DNA of 64,000 nucleotides from Bacteroidota bacterium (GCA_023417065.1 JAEZGH010000042.1:84448-148447); one strand, 5' to 3'. Counted from the first letter of the stretch, positions 45,543-55,270 are shown. The notes: a model not told the origin generated them from the sequence alone. A program made the numbers and translations.

Positions 45543-46352
45543 ATGAAGAAAAATGTAATCCTTCTGGCATTCCTTCTGTTTGTCGGGTCCCTGTCGCTTA
45601 CAGCACAGAACAGGGAAAAACGAAATGTTGGCGATTTCACCAAGATCGCTTTCCGGATACCCGGTGAAGTCCATCTGAGACAAGGCAGCTCAAACAGCGT
45701 GGAAATCGAAGGGCCCAAAGATATTCTCGAAATCGTCGAAACTGAGACCGATGGTTCTACGCTCAGGATTCACAGTCCCTCCAAGTGGAACTGGAACAAA
45801 AGTGACAGAGTGACCTTATATATCACCGTCAAAACTCTTGAAGGCGTGAGCGTTGCCGGCTCCGGAAACCTCATTGGAGAGACGAAATTCAAGGTGCGCG
45901 ATCTGGACGTGAAAGTCAGCGGTTCGGGTTCCCTGAAGCTCGATATTGATGCATCGGGTGAAGTTGAAGCCGACGTTTCGGGCTCAGGAAACCTACACCT
46001 GAGAGGATCAGCCCGCGAACTTGACAGCGATCTCAGCGGGTCAGGACGTGTAATACTCGATATGACCATCGACGGTGAGGCCGAATTTGCGATTTCAGGA
46101 TCCGGACGCATCGAAGCTCGCGGAAAAGCGCGTGACGTTTCAACCTCAATCAGCGGTTCCGGAAGGGTGTTGGCATCGGACCTTGAGGCTAAGCGCTGCA
46201 AAATCCGCATTTCCGGATCAGGTGGAGTTGAAATCCATGTCACTGACGAGTTGGACGCGAACATATCAGGAAGCGGATCTGTAGCTTACAAGGGCAATCC
46301 CGCCAGGGTGAACGCTGCAGCATCAGGCAGTGGCCGCGTGCGCAAGATGTAA
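45543..46352 (+). CDS. GIN-domain protein (DUF2807, putative adhesin head), secreted
   Basis: The 269-residue protein has a signal peptide (VILLAFLLFVGSLSLTAQ). The rest is a right-handed beta-helix-like repeat with SGSG turns about every 20 residues (VAGSGNL, VSGSGSL, VSGSGNL, LSGSGRV, ISGSGRI, ISGSGRV). The GIN domain occurs in many Bacteroidota surface proteins and may bind outside structures. It is followed by a clear terminator. Confidence 0.9.
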   Translation: MKKNVILLAFLLFVGSLSLTAQNREKRNVGDFTKIAFRIPGEVHLRQGSSNSVEIEGPKDILEIVETETDGSTLRIHSPSKWNWNKSDRVTLYITVKTLEGVSVAGSGNLIGETKFKVRDLDVKVSGSGSLKLDIDASGEVEADVSGSGNLHLRGSARELDSDLSGSGRVILDMTIDGEAEFAISGSGRIEARGKARDVSTSISGSGRVLASDLEAKRCKIRISGSGGVEIHVTDELDANISGSGSVAYKGNPARVNAAASGSGRVRKM

Positions 46353-46383
46353 TTCGTGGCAGCAGATTTTACCTTTTTTGAAA

Positions 46384-46409
46384 GGCGGAACTATACATTC
46401 CGCCTTTTT
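46384..46409 (+). terminator. Terminator after the GIN-domain gene
   Basis: GGCGGA (46384-46389) pairs with TCCGCC (46399-46404), followed by five T. The next gene starts only 15 bp later. Confidence 0.85.
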
Positions 46410-46423
46410 CATTGGTGCTGCTT

Positions 46424-47065
46424 ATGGATTTAATCGACATGGATCTTGAAACGGGATTGCGGCTGCTGATTTCTCTTGTAATCGGAGCTGGAATCGGGTT
46501 TGAGCGCGAATATCACAGCAAAGCCGCCGGGCTGCGCACGATGATCATGATCTGCCTGGGCTCTTGCATGTTCAGCATGGTGTCTGTTTCCTTCGGTGGC
46601 GATTCTCCCGATCGCGTGGCATCAAACATCATTACAGGTATTGGTTTCCTTGGGGCTGGTGTTATCTTCAAAGACGGACTCACCATTACCGGAATTACCA
46701 CTGCGACGACGATTTGGATTACGGCAGCTCTGGGTATGGCCGTAGGTGCAGGGGAATATTTCATGGCGATGACCGGCTCTGTAATCGTCATCCTTGTGCT
46801 AAGCGCTCTTCAGCAGATCACACGGGGGATAGAGCGAATCCACCAGGCACGGGCGTACAAGATTACGTGCATCGGTGATGAAACGATTATCGCAGACCTC
46901 GACAATAAAATCCTTTCTCTCGGCTTGAAAAGTGAAAGAAGACGTGACTTCAAAGACAACGGTAACATTATTTTATTTTATGATATCCGGGGCCGCGAAA
47001 GAAGTTTGAATGAATTCAACGTATTTCTGCAACGCACTCCGGAGATTGCGTCATTTGAGTTCTAA
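46424..47065 (+). CDS. MgtC/SapB family membrane protein
   Basis: I chose ATG 46424 (MDLIDMDLETGL) over the TTG at 46412; this gives 213 residues. The N-terminal domain has about five helices with the family motifs GAGIGFEREYHSKAAGLRT and ITGIGFLGAGVIFKDG. A short cytoplasmic tail (about 145-213) is ACT-like. MgtC proteins modulate envelope ATP synthase or Mg-related adaptation; the role here is not evident. It converges with the YhhN gene with four shared bases. Confidence 0.92.
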   Translation: MDLIDMDLETGLRLLISLVIGAGIGFEREYHSKAAGLRTMIMICLGSCMFSMVSVSFGGDSPDRVASNIITGIGFLGAGVIFKDGLTITGITTATTIWITAALGMAVGAGEYFMAMTGSVIVILVLSALQQITRGIERIHQARAYKITCIGDETIIADLDNKILSLGLKSERRRDFKDNGNIILFYDIRGRERSLNEFNVFLQRTPEIASFEF

Positions 47066-47739
47066 TCCCTTGCCGGAAAATGCCTGAGCAAGCCGGTGAT
47101 GATCAGAAACTGTGCACTGATGTACGTCAGCATGATCCAGAAGCCGGCACTTGGAATAGGTTCAAGAAATTTGTTTATGGCGAGCAGTGAATCCGAAAGC
47201 ATAAACAGCAGTGCACCAAAGAGAACCAGCACAAAGCTATTGAAAGAAGTACGTCCGAGGCGATAAATGGCCGTAATCACCATCGCCGTAATCACCATGG
47301 CATAGAGAAATACCGGGATCTGCAGCTCTCTTAACGTGGGATAGAGGATCACGAAGAGGCCGGTACCCGCGAGCACTACGGGAAAAGCAAGGCGCAAGCG
47401 ACTGATCTGGGAGGCATTCGATTCACGGTAGTCACTGTGTTCACGGTAGGTAAACAGGTAGAAAAGCTGTGCCGCCAGAAATGCTCCAAGCCCTAGCAGG
47501 AAGTACATTTCATTCCGACTTTCATACATCAGAAGGCTGTCACCGAGAAAGGAAAAAAGTACAGCTAGTAAAACTAACCAAGACCGTTGCTGACGCGATG
47601 TGGACAGCGCGTAATAAAGCCCGAGGAAGACCATGATCAGAGGCTTGCAAAGGTGATGCAACCACTCAAGTTCGGTCAACTGTGCAACCAGTTCGCCGGC
47701 AACTAACAGGGCGAAAAGAAGCAGGGCGGCATTTTTCAT
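47062..47739 (-). CDS. YhhN family membrane protein (lysoplasmalogenase-like)
   Basis: The 225-residue protein has about eight helices and the YhhN/TMEM86 pattern (KPLIMVFLGLYYAL, FLGDSLLMY, LFMLSDSLLAINKF). Known members hydrolyse the vinyl-ether bond of lysoplasmalogen; activity here is not proven. A short internal duplication, MVITAMVITA, lies in one helix (about 148-157). Confidence 0.87.
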   Translation of the reverse strand: MKNAALLLFALLVAGELVAQLTELEWLHHLCKPLIMVFLGLYYALSTSRQQRSWLVLLAVLFSFLGDSLLMYESRNEMYFLLGLGAFLAAQLFYLFTYREHSDYRESNASQISRLRLAFPVVLAGTGLFVILYPTLRELQIPVFLYAMVITAMVITAIYRLGRTSFNSFVLVLFGALLFMLSDSLLAINKFLEPIPSAGFWIMLTYISAQFLIITGLLRHFPARD

Positions 47740-47783
47740 GGCTGAAAGATACTACATTATCGAAGGCCAACTGTTAATTAGTT

Positions 47784-48947
47784 TCACAACACGGAAGGTC
47801 TTCGCCGGACCACAAAGAGGTAAGCCATCGCTGTCGAAGCCAGAATACCACAAATCAGGAAGGCAGTAAAGAAATTCTCTGATTGATCGCCATAAACGAA
47901 TCCCGAAATAAGAGCACCCAGGCCGATTCCAAGTTCCATGAAGATGTAGAGGGACGATACACCTCGCCCTTTGTGTTCAGGATCGCTGAGATCTGTTGCC
48001 CACGCCAGCAAAGTTGGCGATGTAGTACCGTGACTGAATCCATACAGCACGATACCTGCCATTACCTGCCACTTTGTTTCCGCTACGGCGAGCACTGCCA
48101 TTGCCAACCCGATAACCAGCACAGATACGCGCAGCACAGGCTTGCGTCCGTGGCGATCTGATGCTTTGCCTCCAATGAGTCGCACAGCCAGAGATGCCAT
48201 CGTAAAGACGGTAAGAAGCATGCCCTTGTTTTGCATGCCTATGTCAGCGCTGTAATCCGGAAGCAGTGTTATCACAGCGCCATACGAATACGCGGAAAGC
48301 AGCATCACCACACAAGGCGCAAGCACCCGCGGATCAAACATATCTGAACGCCGGATCTTCAAATGATGATAGGTAAGTCGTTGTTTGGACGGCAGCGTTT
48401 CACGTATCCCCAGGAGTACCAGCACCGAAAGCAATGCGAACCCCGACGATGAATAAAACACTGTATCTCGCCCAAACAAATGTTCCAGCCATCCACCCAC
48501 TGCAAGTCCGCCCGCCATTCCTACCGAGTTCGCGGTACCGAGGATACCCATGCCCTCGCCCCTTTTCTCTGCGGGGATGATATCCGCCAGGTACGCCGTT
48601 TCTCCTGTTGGCGTAAAGCCGGTTGAAAAGCCGTGAAACAATCTCAGCCAGAGTAACCCTGCAACTGTTGACACCCACGGATAAAGAAAGCTACAGATAA
48701 TGCACACGAATGCGCCGAAGAAGATCACAGGTATTCGTCCAATCTTGTCGGATAACTTTCCACTAAAGGGTCGGGAGATCAGCGCGGTGACGGTGAAAAG
48801 AGAAATGATAAGACCTTTCAGTTCAGGAGCCCCCAACTCGGACAGATACGATGGCAATACCGGAATAATCATATTGAAGCTCGCGAAGAAGAGCAGCGAA
48901 CTCAAACAGAGTAACCAGAATTGACTCGTATAAACTTTCTCTTTCAA
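47784..48947 (-). CDS. MFS transporter, drug-efflux-like
   Basis: The 387 residues form a twelve-helix transporter of the drug:proton antiporter kind: loop 2-3 motif GKLSDKIGRIPVIFFG, FHGFSTGFTPTGETAYLADIIPAEKRGEGMGILG and a second-half GKASDRHGRKPVLR. The motif C region (GLAVGGWLE) is only partly conserved. The substrate is unknown. It lies upstream of the YhhN gene on the same strand, 44 bp away. Confidence 0.88.
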   Translation of the reverse strand: MKEKVYTSQFWLLCLSSLLFFASFNMIIPVLPSYLSELGAPELKGLIISLFTVTALISRPFSGKLSDKIGRIPVIFFGAFVCIICSFLYPWVSTVAGLLWLRLFHGFSTGFTPTGETAYLADIIPAEKRGEGMGILGTANSVGMAGGLAVGGWLEHLFGRDTVFYSSSGFALLSVLVLLGIRETLPSKQRLTYHHLKIRRSDMFDPRVLAPCVVMLLSAYSYGAVITLLPDYSADIGMQNKGMLLTVFTMASLAVRLIGGKASDRHGRKPVLRVSVLVIGLAMAVLAVAETKWQVMAGIVLYGFSHGTTSPTLLAWATDLSDPEHKGRGVSSLYIFMELGIGLGALISGFVYGDQSENFFTAFLICGILASTAMAYLFVVRRRPSVL

Positions 48948-48960
48948 GAGGCTGTATTAA

Positions 48961-48996
48961 AATAAAAAGGATGGACGCATTTACGCGAATCCATCC
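48961..48996 (-). terminator. Terminator of prfB
   Basis: GGATGGA (48969-48975) pairs with TCCATCC (48990-48996). On the minus strand the stem is followed by TTTTTATT. It lies 25 bp after the prfB stop. Confidence 0.85.
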
Positions 48997-49020
48997 TTTC
49001 AGGTTTTGTTCATTTCACAA

Positions 49021-50119
49021 TTATGCTTGCGCAGGTTGTTCCTGTCCTCCAAGCAGAAACGCTTTGATGAAATCATCGAGGTCGCCGTCGAGGACGGATT
49101 GTGCGTCGTGGCGCTCAACACCGGTACGGGCATCCTTCACAAGTTTGTATGGGTGCAGTACGTAGTTTCGAATCTGCGAACCGAAATCGATTTTCATCTT
49201 GCCGGCTTCGATCTTGTCGCGTTCTGCATTTCGCTTCTGAATCTCCAGCTGGTACAACTTCGACTTCAGCATTTGCATTGCACGTTCGCGGTTGGCATGC
49301 TGCGAGCGTTCCACCTGACATACAATCACGATTCCCGTGGGCTTGTGCGTCAACTGAACTTTCGTTTCAACTTTGTTGACGTTCTGACCTCCGGCGCCAC
49401 CTGATCGCGAAGTCTGGATCTCTACGTCAGCAGGATTGACTTCAATTTCAATTGAATCATCCACCTTCGGATAAACAAACACCGATGCAAAGGATGTGTG
49501 TCGACGGTCATTCGAATCGAATGGTGAAATACGCACCAGGCGATGAACACCGATTTCGCTTTTGAGTTTACCGTATGCGAAAGGTCCATCCAACTCGAGT
49601 GTGGCACTCTTGATACCCGCAACGTCGCCGGCCTGATAGTCAACCTGTGTAACTTTGTAGCCGCTCTTCTCACCCCACATGATATACATACGGTTGAGCA
49701 TATCCGCCCAGTCCTGGCTTTCCGTTCCGCCGGCACCGGGGTTTATTTCGATCACGGCACTCAGTTGGTCCTCCTCTTTGCTGAGCATTTTCTTGAATTC
49801 AAGTTCCTCGACCGCGCGACTTGTCTTCTGAAACTCGCGTTCCAGTTCTTCGTCGCCTACGTCACCGGCCTCGTGAAATTCATTCAATACTTCAAGGTCG
49901 TCAACAAGCTTGCGCACGTTGTCGAAAGAGTCCGTCCATATCTTCTTGGTGCGGATGTTCTTCAGAATAACTTCGGCCTGTTTGGGATTTGACCAGAAAT
50001 CGGCCTGCTGGGTGATGAGTTCTTCATCTTTTACTTCTACAATCTTGCGGTCGTAGTCAAAGATACCTCCTCAAGGCGCTAACACGAGCCTTTAAATCTT
50101 TCAGTTGATCGGTTGTCAT
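49021..50119 (-). CDS. prfB: Peptide chain release factor 2, with programmed +1 frameshift
   Basis: The gene is in two frames: codons 1-20 (50119-50060), then an in-frame TGA (50057-50059), then the main frame from 50058 to 49021, giving 365 residues after a +1 shift. The main part has [15 protein letters not shown], the GGQ loop [14 protein letters not shown] and the RF2 tripeptide region with [16 protein letters not shown] (SPF). It releases peptides at UGA and UAA. The shift makes synthesis self-regulated: when RF2 is scarce, UGA is read slowly and the shift rises. Confidence 0.96.
50056..50071 (-). promoter_or_regulatory. prfB frameshift site
   Basis: Read on the minus strand: AGGAGG, then TATCTTTGAC. 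This is the classical set of an internal Shine-Dalgarno, slippery CTT and stop TGA followed by C. It is at codons 17-21. Confidence 0.95.
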
Positions 50120-50145
50120 GATCTCTTGTTTATTTTAAGAAGGTG

Positions 50146-50153
50146 CAAATATA
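50146..50153 (-). promoter_or_regulatory. -7 box of the prfB promoter
   Basis: The minus strand reads TATATTTG, an exact TAnnTTTG match, 26 bp before the prfB ATG. Confidence 0.55.
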
Positions 50154-50196
50154 CCCGATTACGCCTAAATCCTGCACCTGACGGAAACTTTAACAG

Positions 50197-50748
50197 CTAT
50201 TGCCCGAAGGGATTCTCCGACATATTCTTCCGTAAGTCGGGTTTGTAAAAGGCGGACCCCTTATCTACCATCCTTAGCCGGTATTTTCTGCCAATGGTCT
50301 GATAGTTCTTCCGGGCGAGAAGCATAGGTAAACCTACGGCTACCATCACAAGGGATGGAATGGTAACGCGTTCATCAAGGTTTGCACTTTCACCATGAAC
50401 GACGACCACATTGATCTGATCGATCAGAAAGTATCCCACCCCTCCCGTGACAAGCAGCCCTCCAACGACGTGCTGAAAGCTGCTTCTCTTAAAATATATC
50501 CGTTCGATATTCTGATACGGAACATGGGTTGTGTGTAGCATTACGCCCGAATCGGAAAGCGCGTTAATGTAGCTTTTGATCTTGCGTTTCTTGTTGCTCT
50601 TCAACGACACTGTGATTTCATCTCCCGGATAAAGGCGGAGCATCACCTTCTCCTTTTTGGTCAGTACCAACTGCGGTTGAGCGTGACCGTCAGTGAAGGT
50701 CAGAAGAAGGAACCACAGTAACAAGAAAATGACGAATCGCAAAAGCAT
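50197..50748 (-). CDS. Secreted or membrane protein, paralog of the next gene
   Basis: The frame reaches 50799, but that end overlaps the upstream gene by 26 bp; ATG 50748 gives MLLRFVIFLLLWFLLLTFTDGHAQ, a good signal peptide, and 183 residues. The body has a beta-rich N-terminal domain (LTKKEKVMLRLYPGDEITVSLKSNKKRK) and one or two hydrophobic segments (VVGGLLVTGGVGYFLI and LVMVAVGLPMLLAR). It aligns along its length with the 50774-51265 product. Family not recognised. Confidence 0.72.
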   Translation of the reverse strand: MLLRFVIFLLLWFLLLTFTDGHAQPQLVLTKKEKVMLRLYPGDEITVSLKSNKKRKIKSYINALSDSGVMLHTTHVPYQNIERIYFKRSSFQHVVGGLLVTGGVGYFLIDQINVVVVHGESANLDERVTIPSLVMVAVGLPMLLARKNYQTIGRKYRLRMVDKGSAFYKPDLRKNMSENPFGQ

Positions 50749-50773
50749 CCGCAAAGATAAGAAGAAGTAGCGG

Positions 50774-51265
50774 TTAGCGGCGCCAATAAGGACCTTCACT
50801 CAAAACGGCGAGTCGGTTACGGCGATTTATCTTTATTACTGGCTTGCTTTTCAGCAGGATAATACCAGTGGTGATTAACCCGGCAGAGACGATAGTAACA
50901 CCCGCGTCAGGGCGATAGTCGCCATGCTGGACCAACGTCACGTTGACGAAGTCGCCGAGCGCGAGGAGAATTCCTGCTGTAAGGACCTTGGCACCACGGT
51001 CTTGATATCGCGAAATGTGAGACGGGTTGCCAATTTTGCGCAGCTGAAGAAGATGAACTGTGTCGCGATAAAGAATCACCTTATCCTGGACAAATCCCAT
51101 GATAACATCCTTCCGAACGCCTTTCCTCCCGGCGATCGAATAATAGATTGATTCCCCCGCTGAAAAGCGAAGCCGAACTTTGTCTCGTCGAACCACCACA
51201 AGTTGTTGTGCACTGACGCTGACCTGGACCTGAATAGCGACAACGAGAACTGCAAGCCACTTCAT
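50774..51265 (-). CDS. Secreted or membrane protein, paralog of the previous gene
   Basis: The 163 residues begin with a signal peptide (KWLAVLVVAIQVQVSVSAQ). QLVVVRRDKVRLRFSAGESI matches QLVLTKKEKVMLRLYPGDEI of the downstream gene, and later parts also correspond (AGILLALGDFVNVTLVQHG with LVTGGVGYFLIDQINVVVVHG). The two are a tandem duplication, 25 bp apart, probably an operon. The function is unknown. Confidence 0.75.
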   Translation of the reverse strand: MKWLAVLVVAIQVQVSVSAQQLVVVRRDKVRLRFSAGESIYYSIAGRKGVRKDVIMGFVQDKVILYRDTVHLLQLRKIGNPSHISRYQDRGAKVLTAGILLALGDFVNVTLVQHGDYRPDAGVTIVSAGLITTGIILLKSKPVIKINRRNRLAVLSEGPYWRR

Positions 51266-51393
51266 TTTCCGTTTCTGGAAAGGATGGCAGGTGCACTCGA
51301 ATAGTTCTGAACAGGGTTATCAAACTGCCGTTTTCGGGCTTGATGCGTCCGTTCTAACCTCCGAAGCGCCGTGTGAATTGTTTTATAATGCCC

Positions 51394-52458
51394 TCAGAGT
51401 TTATAGATCCAACCGAGTGGGTCGGCCTTAAGTCCGTATTTGATGTCATTCAGCTCCTGAAGAATGCGTGGTGCCAATCCCCATTTCTCAACAGGTGGTA
51501 AGTGGTAATTTTTATCCTCATGGCCAATCAGAACGATTGGAGCTATTGTTGCCGCCGTACCCACACCAAAGGCTTCCTGCACTGTCCCTGCTTTTAAACC
51601 GGTGACTATCTCTTCAACAGAGATTTTCCTCTCCTCCACTTCAAGGTTCCAGCTGCGAACTAGTTGCAGTACGCTGTCACGGGTAATACCTGCAAGTATT
51701 GAATCGCTGAGTGCCGGGGTGATAAGTTTACCGTTTACGACGAACATCACGTTCATCGTGCCCGATTCTTCGATGTATTTATGTTCGCGACCATCGGTCC
51801 AGATTAGTTGATGATATCCCTGATCCTGCGCAAGTTTGGCAGGATAGATTGCTCCGCCATAATTCCCTCCCGCCTTTGCATAACCTGTTCCTCCGGCGAC
51901 GGCACGGGTAAAGTGTGTCTCAATTTTAACCTTGACGGGATCAGAATAATACGCACCTGACGGGCTCAGGATAATCATAAAGGTAAATGCTTCCGACGGG
52001 CGGATACCGATGTATTCATCGGCAGAAAAAAGGAAAGGCCTGATATAAAGTGATGCGCCTTCGCCGGAGGGAATCCACGCGCGGTCGAGTTCGATAAGCT
52101 CGCGCATGCCTTCCATAAACAGATCTTCCGGAACCGGCGGCATACACATTCGCTCACCTGAAATGTTCAGCCGCTTGTGGTTGTCGTGCGGTCGAAAAAT
52201 AAGGATCTCTCCTTTCGGAGATTTGTGTGCTTTAATGCCCTCGAATATGGATTGGCCATAGTGAATGGCAGGACTTGCGGGACTAACCGGCAAATAGCCA
52301 TAAGGAATGATCCGGGCATTTTTCCACTCGCGGTCGCGATAGTCGGCGACGAACATGTGGTCAGTATATACTTTGCCAAAGGGAAGCTGGTCGAAATTCG
52401 TTTTGGGAAGGCGCGATTCCAGCACCCGTTCAATATCAATCTTGACGGTCTCGGTCAT
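51394..52458 (-). CDS. ilvE: Branched-chain amino acid aminotransferase
   Basis: The 354-residue protein belongs to fold-type IV class BCAT2 (eukaryote-like): PFGKVYTDHMFVADY, IHYGQSIFEGIKAHK, the PLP Lys in TGYAKAGGNYGGAI, and IEESGTMNVMFV with SILAGITRDSVLQL. It moves amino groups between Leu, Ile, Val and 2-oxoglutarate. It has a free-standing position; the next gene upstream is the adenosyltransferase, 65 bp away. Confidence 0.95.
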   Translation of the reverse strand: MTETVKIDIERVLESRLPKTNFDQLPFGKVYTDHMFVADYRDREWKNARIIPYGYLPVSPASPAIHYGQSIFEGIKAHKSPKGEILIFRPHDNHKRLNISGERMCMPPVPEDLFMEGMRELIELDRAWIPSGEGASLYIRPFLFSADEYIGIRPSEAFTFMIILSPSGAYYSDPVKVKIETHFTRAVAGGTGYAKAGGNYGGAIYPAKLAQDQGYHQLIWTDGREHKYIEESGTMNVMFVVNGKLITPALSDSILAGITRDSVLQLVRSWNLEVEERKISVEEIVTGLKAGTVQEAFGVGTAATIAPIVLIGHEDKNYHLPPVEKWGLAPRILQELNDIKYGLKADPLGWIYKL

Positions 52459-52523
52459 AGTTAATGAGTTGTAGCCGGAAAGTTAAAACTTCCCGCCGAA
52501 ACTACTAACACATGTTAGGAGAA

Positions 52524-53072
52524 TTACATACGCGGTTTCCAGGGTGCTTCTTTCGCCTGAAGCTCGTGAGCCATCGTGCGGCAGAGCATAAAGAGGTAGT
52601 CTGAAAGACGGTTCAGATAGATAATCACCTGCGAATCGACCGGTTCTGACTGATCCAACGAAATTACAAGTCGCTCGGCACGACGGCACACCGTGCGGCA
52701 CACATGACCGAAAGAAACTGCCTGGGCACCTCCAGGGAGCACGAAAAAACGCATCGGCTCTAACGCTGAATCCATAGCGTCTATCCGTTGTTCGAGGAAG
52801 GTGATATCTGCATCCGTCAAGGCAGGAATCTTCACTTTCGTATTTCCAGGCTCTGTTGCGAGAATCGATCCGATGGTGAACAGGCGATCCTGGATTTCAA
52901 TCAGCTCTTCCCCCCTTTTGGCGTTGACCTCCTGATCCCTGAGCACGCCGATCCATGAATTGAGCTCGTCAACCGTTCCATAGGTTTCAATTCGCAGATC
53001 TGCTTTCGAAACGCGCTTTCCTCCAAACAGCGCTGTTGTACCACTGTCACCGGTCTTCGTATAGATTTTCAT
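52524..53072 (-). CDS. Cob(I)alamin adenosyltransferase, PduO type
   Basis: The 182 residues have the PduO/MMAB motifs: KIYTKTGDSGTTALFGGKRVSK (ATP loop), YGTVDELNSWIG, and RRAERLVISL with YLNRLSDYLFMLCR. It makes adenosylcobalamin from cob(I)alamin and ATP in a five-helix trimer. A B12-dependent enzyme is not seen in this window. Mild overlap with no neighbours; the VOC gene follows upstream by 73 bp. Confidence 0.94.
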   Translation of the reverse strand: MKIYTKTGDSGTTALFGGKRVSKADLRIETYGTVDELNSWIGVLRDQEVNAKRGEELIEIQDRLFTIGSILATEPGNTKVKIPALTDADITFLEQRIDAMDSALEPMRFFVLPGGAQAVSFGHVCRTVCRRAERLVISLDQSEPVDSQVIIYLNRLSDYLFMLCRTMAHELQAKEAPWKPRM

Positions 53073-53145
53073 AGGTGCACCGTTTAATGAGCAGAAATGT
53101 ACGTGGTAAAGGAGATAAGCCCAAGGAATTTAGAAAAGTTGCCGG

Positions 53146-53511
53146 CTAGTGTACCTGGCAGGCCTCGAGCATATTGCCATCCGCATCGAAGAAACGGAAG
53201 TACGTTGTCACGTGATCGCTAGTGAGCTCGCCAACGCGTACACCCCGGGCAATTAGTACTTCGCGGCCCGACCGCGCATCCTTGATCCCAAAGATTGGAT
53301 AAGGCGTTGCTTCAGGATGCGCTGTTATTTTTTCCGCAGATTGCCAGAGTGTTATTGACGTGGGGCCACCCGTGTCGAGGACAACCAGCTTAAGGTTATC
53401 GTCTTGCCATGTGGGTTTGAATCCCAACTTTTCATGATACCACGCCGACGCCGTTTCGATGCTGGTCACCCGCAAAATGATAGTATCAATTCCGCTGAAC
53501 AGATTTTCCAC
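53146..53511 (-). CDS. Glyoxalase/VOC superfamily protein
   Basis: The 121-residue protein is one complete VOC domain of two beta-alpha-beta-beta-beta units (IDTIILRVTSIETASAWYHEKLGFKPTW, TSDHVTTYFRFFDADGNMLEACQVH). The C-terminal Glu in MLEACQ is a usual metal ligand; the N-terminal His is replaced in DTIIL, so metal binding is uncertain. The substrate is unknown. Confidence 0.85.
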   Translation of the reverse strand: MENLFSGIDTIILRVTSIETASAWYHEKLGFKPTWQDDNLKLVVLDTGGPTSITLWQSAEKITAHPEATPYPIFGIKDARSGREVLIARGVRVGELTSDHVTTYFRFFDADGNMLEACQVH

Positions 53512-53541
53512 GACAGAACGAAAGTTAGAAAGAAGGTGAAC

Positions 53542-54258
53542 TTAGTTAGACACCACCGGCTCACCGCGGTTGATATTTTCATTTTTGCGATCCCATTCGA
53601 TAAGACCATCACGAAGGCGAATGATGCGATGCGCGTAGTGGGCGATATCGTCTTCGTGAGTTACCATGATGATCGTATTCCCTTTGTCGTGAAGATCCTG
53701 GAACAACCGCATGATATCGTAAGAAGTTTTAGTATCGAGGTTACCCGTTGGTTCGTCGGCCAGGATAATGGACGGGTTGTTGACGAGTGCGCGGGCGATG
53801 GCCACACGCTGACGCTGTCCACCCGACAACTCATTAGGTTTATGGTGGTGGCGTTCCGCCAGGCCTACGTTGCTAAGGGCCTCCATGGCCATCTCTTCGC
53901 GGTCGGCACGGTTATAGCCGGCATAGATCAGTGGCAGCGCCACATTTTCGAGTGCCGACGCACGGGGCAGCAGGTTGAACGTCTGAAACACAAATCCAAT
54001 TTCCTTGTTCCTGACTTCGGCAAGTTGATTCTCAGTCATTTCACTCACCACATGGTTGTTCAGGATGTACGTTCCGCTCGTCGGCGTATCCAAGCAACCA
54101 ATGATGTTCATCAGCGTTGATTTACCGGAACCGGAAGGGCCCATAAATGCAACATACTCACCTTTTTCGATGGAAATGGTCACATCCTGAAGGGCGTTTA
54201 CAATGTTGTCTCCCATTTTGTAAACCCTTTTGATGTTACGTGTTTCGATGATATTCAT
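53542..54258 (-). CDS. ABC transporter ATP-binding protein, LolD/MacB type
   Basis: The 238-residue ATPase has Walker [10 protein letters not shown] (40-48), Q-loop [18 protein letters not shown], signature [15 protein letters not shown] and Walker [13 protein letters not shown], with H-loop [13 protein letters not shown]. The LolD/MacB branch usually pairs with an FtsX-like permease for lipoprotein export, macrolide efflux or similar. No permease is adjacent, so the partner must be elsewhere. Confidence 0.93.
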   Translation of the reverse strand: MNIIETRNIKRVYKMGDNIVNALQDVTISIEKGEYVAFMGPSGSGKSTLMNIIGCLDTPTSGTYILNNHVVSEMTENQLAEVRNKEIGFVFQTFNLLPRASALENVALPLIYAGYNRADREEMAMEALSNVGLAERHHHKPNELSGGQRQRVAIARALVNNPSIILADEPTGNLDTKTSYDIMRLFQDLHDKGNTIIMVTHEDDIAHYAHRIIRLRDGLIEWDRKNENINRGEPVVSN

Positions 54259-54394
54259 GCCTAATTGGTTGTTAATTACCGGAAATCATTACAGGACAGC
54301 AGCCATTATTTCAGCTAATTTCTAAGACGAACTCAAGTAGGGAAAAGTTTACCGGTGGAGCAAATTTGCCGGCCCCATCGCGTAAAATTGCTGT

Positions 54395-55270
54395 TTATCC
54401 GTCAAAATGCTGATCCGCAATAAACTTCACGCATCGGCGGATGACCTGCTCGTCCCGCAGGATGCGCGTATGCCCAAGTTTGCTGGTGCGGAGCAGTGTT
54501 GCCCATTTATAAGTATTCACCAGCGCCTCCGCATGACTGATATCGACCTCCTTGTCGTTTTCGTCGTGGACCGCCAGGATCTCAACGGGGGCCGGTAGGT
54601 TTTGCACGAAGTGCAGAGACGAAAACTCGTCGAAGGTTTTGCCCTGCGTTTCCTGAATGTACTCTTTGAAGTACTGCCCCGTCTTCCACGACCCGTTTAC
54701 GGCGCGCAGGTAGGTGCGAATGACTTCATCGCCGATCGTGGGACTGGCGATATTCACGAGTTTGCGAACATGCAGGCCCTTCATTGCCGCGTGCAACGTG
54801 GCTACTCCCCCAAAGGAGTGTGCGATGATCGCTGCCGGTTCGCCCTGCATCTGATAGATCTTTTCAAGCGTTTTGCCAAATTCAAAGATATCGGTACGCC
54901 TACCTGTCGATTGCCCATGCGCGGGGCCGTCGAACCCTATCACGCGAAATCCTGCTGTGATAAGAGCCTTCACAAATCTGCGAAATTGCGTCGCGCGTCC
55001 AGCCCAGCCGTGAACAACCAGTACATACGGCCTGTCTGCATCACCCCATTCGTACGCCTGAATCGTCTGCCCCACGGCGGAAAACTGAAACGGTCTGGCA
55101 AACGTGATGGACTTCCGTTCCTTCTCAGGAACAGGATATTTAAGAGGCGTAAAGAAAATGCGGATGAAATAACGCCGTGCCAGAGACGGCGCCACTACTT
55201 CCAGTTTCGGGAACACCCATCGAACCACCCTCAGCGGAAACGGTACTTTGGCTTTCTTATTTTTACCCAT
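54395..55270 (-). CDS. Alpha/beta hydrolase
   Basis: The 291 residues have a basic N-terminal helix region (RVVRWVFPKLEVVAPSLARRYF) and a hydrolase fold with VLVVHGWAG (oxyanion), the nucleophile in IAHSFGGVA, an acid in HDENDKEV and a His in LGHTRILRD. There is no signal peptide. Substrate is unknown. It is 31 bp downstream of the NRDE gene on the same strand. Confidence 0.9.
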   Translation of the reverse strand: MGKNKKAKVPFPLRVVRWVFPKLEVVAPSLARRYFIRIFFTPLKYPVPEKERKSITFARPFQFSAVGQTIQAYEWGDADRPYVLVVHGWAGRATQFRRFVKALITAGFRVIGFDGPAHGQSTGRRTDIFEFGKTLEKIYQMQGEPAAIIAHSFGGVATLHAAMKGLHVRKLVNIASPTIGDEVIRTYLRAVNGSWKTGQYFKEYIQETQGKTFDEFSSLHFVQNLPAPVEILAVHDENDKEVDISHAEALVNTYKWATLLRTSKLGHTRILRDEQVIRRCVKFIADQHFDG

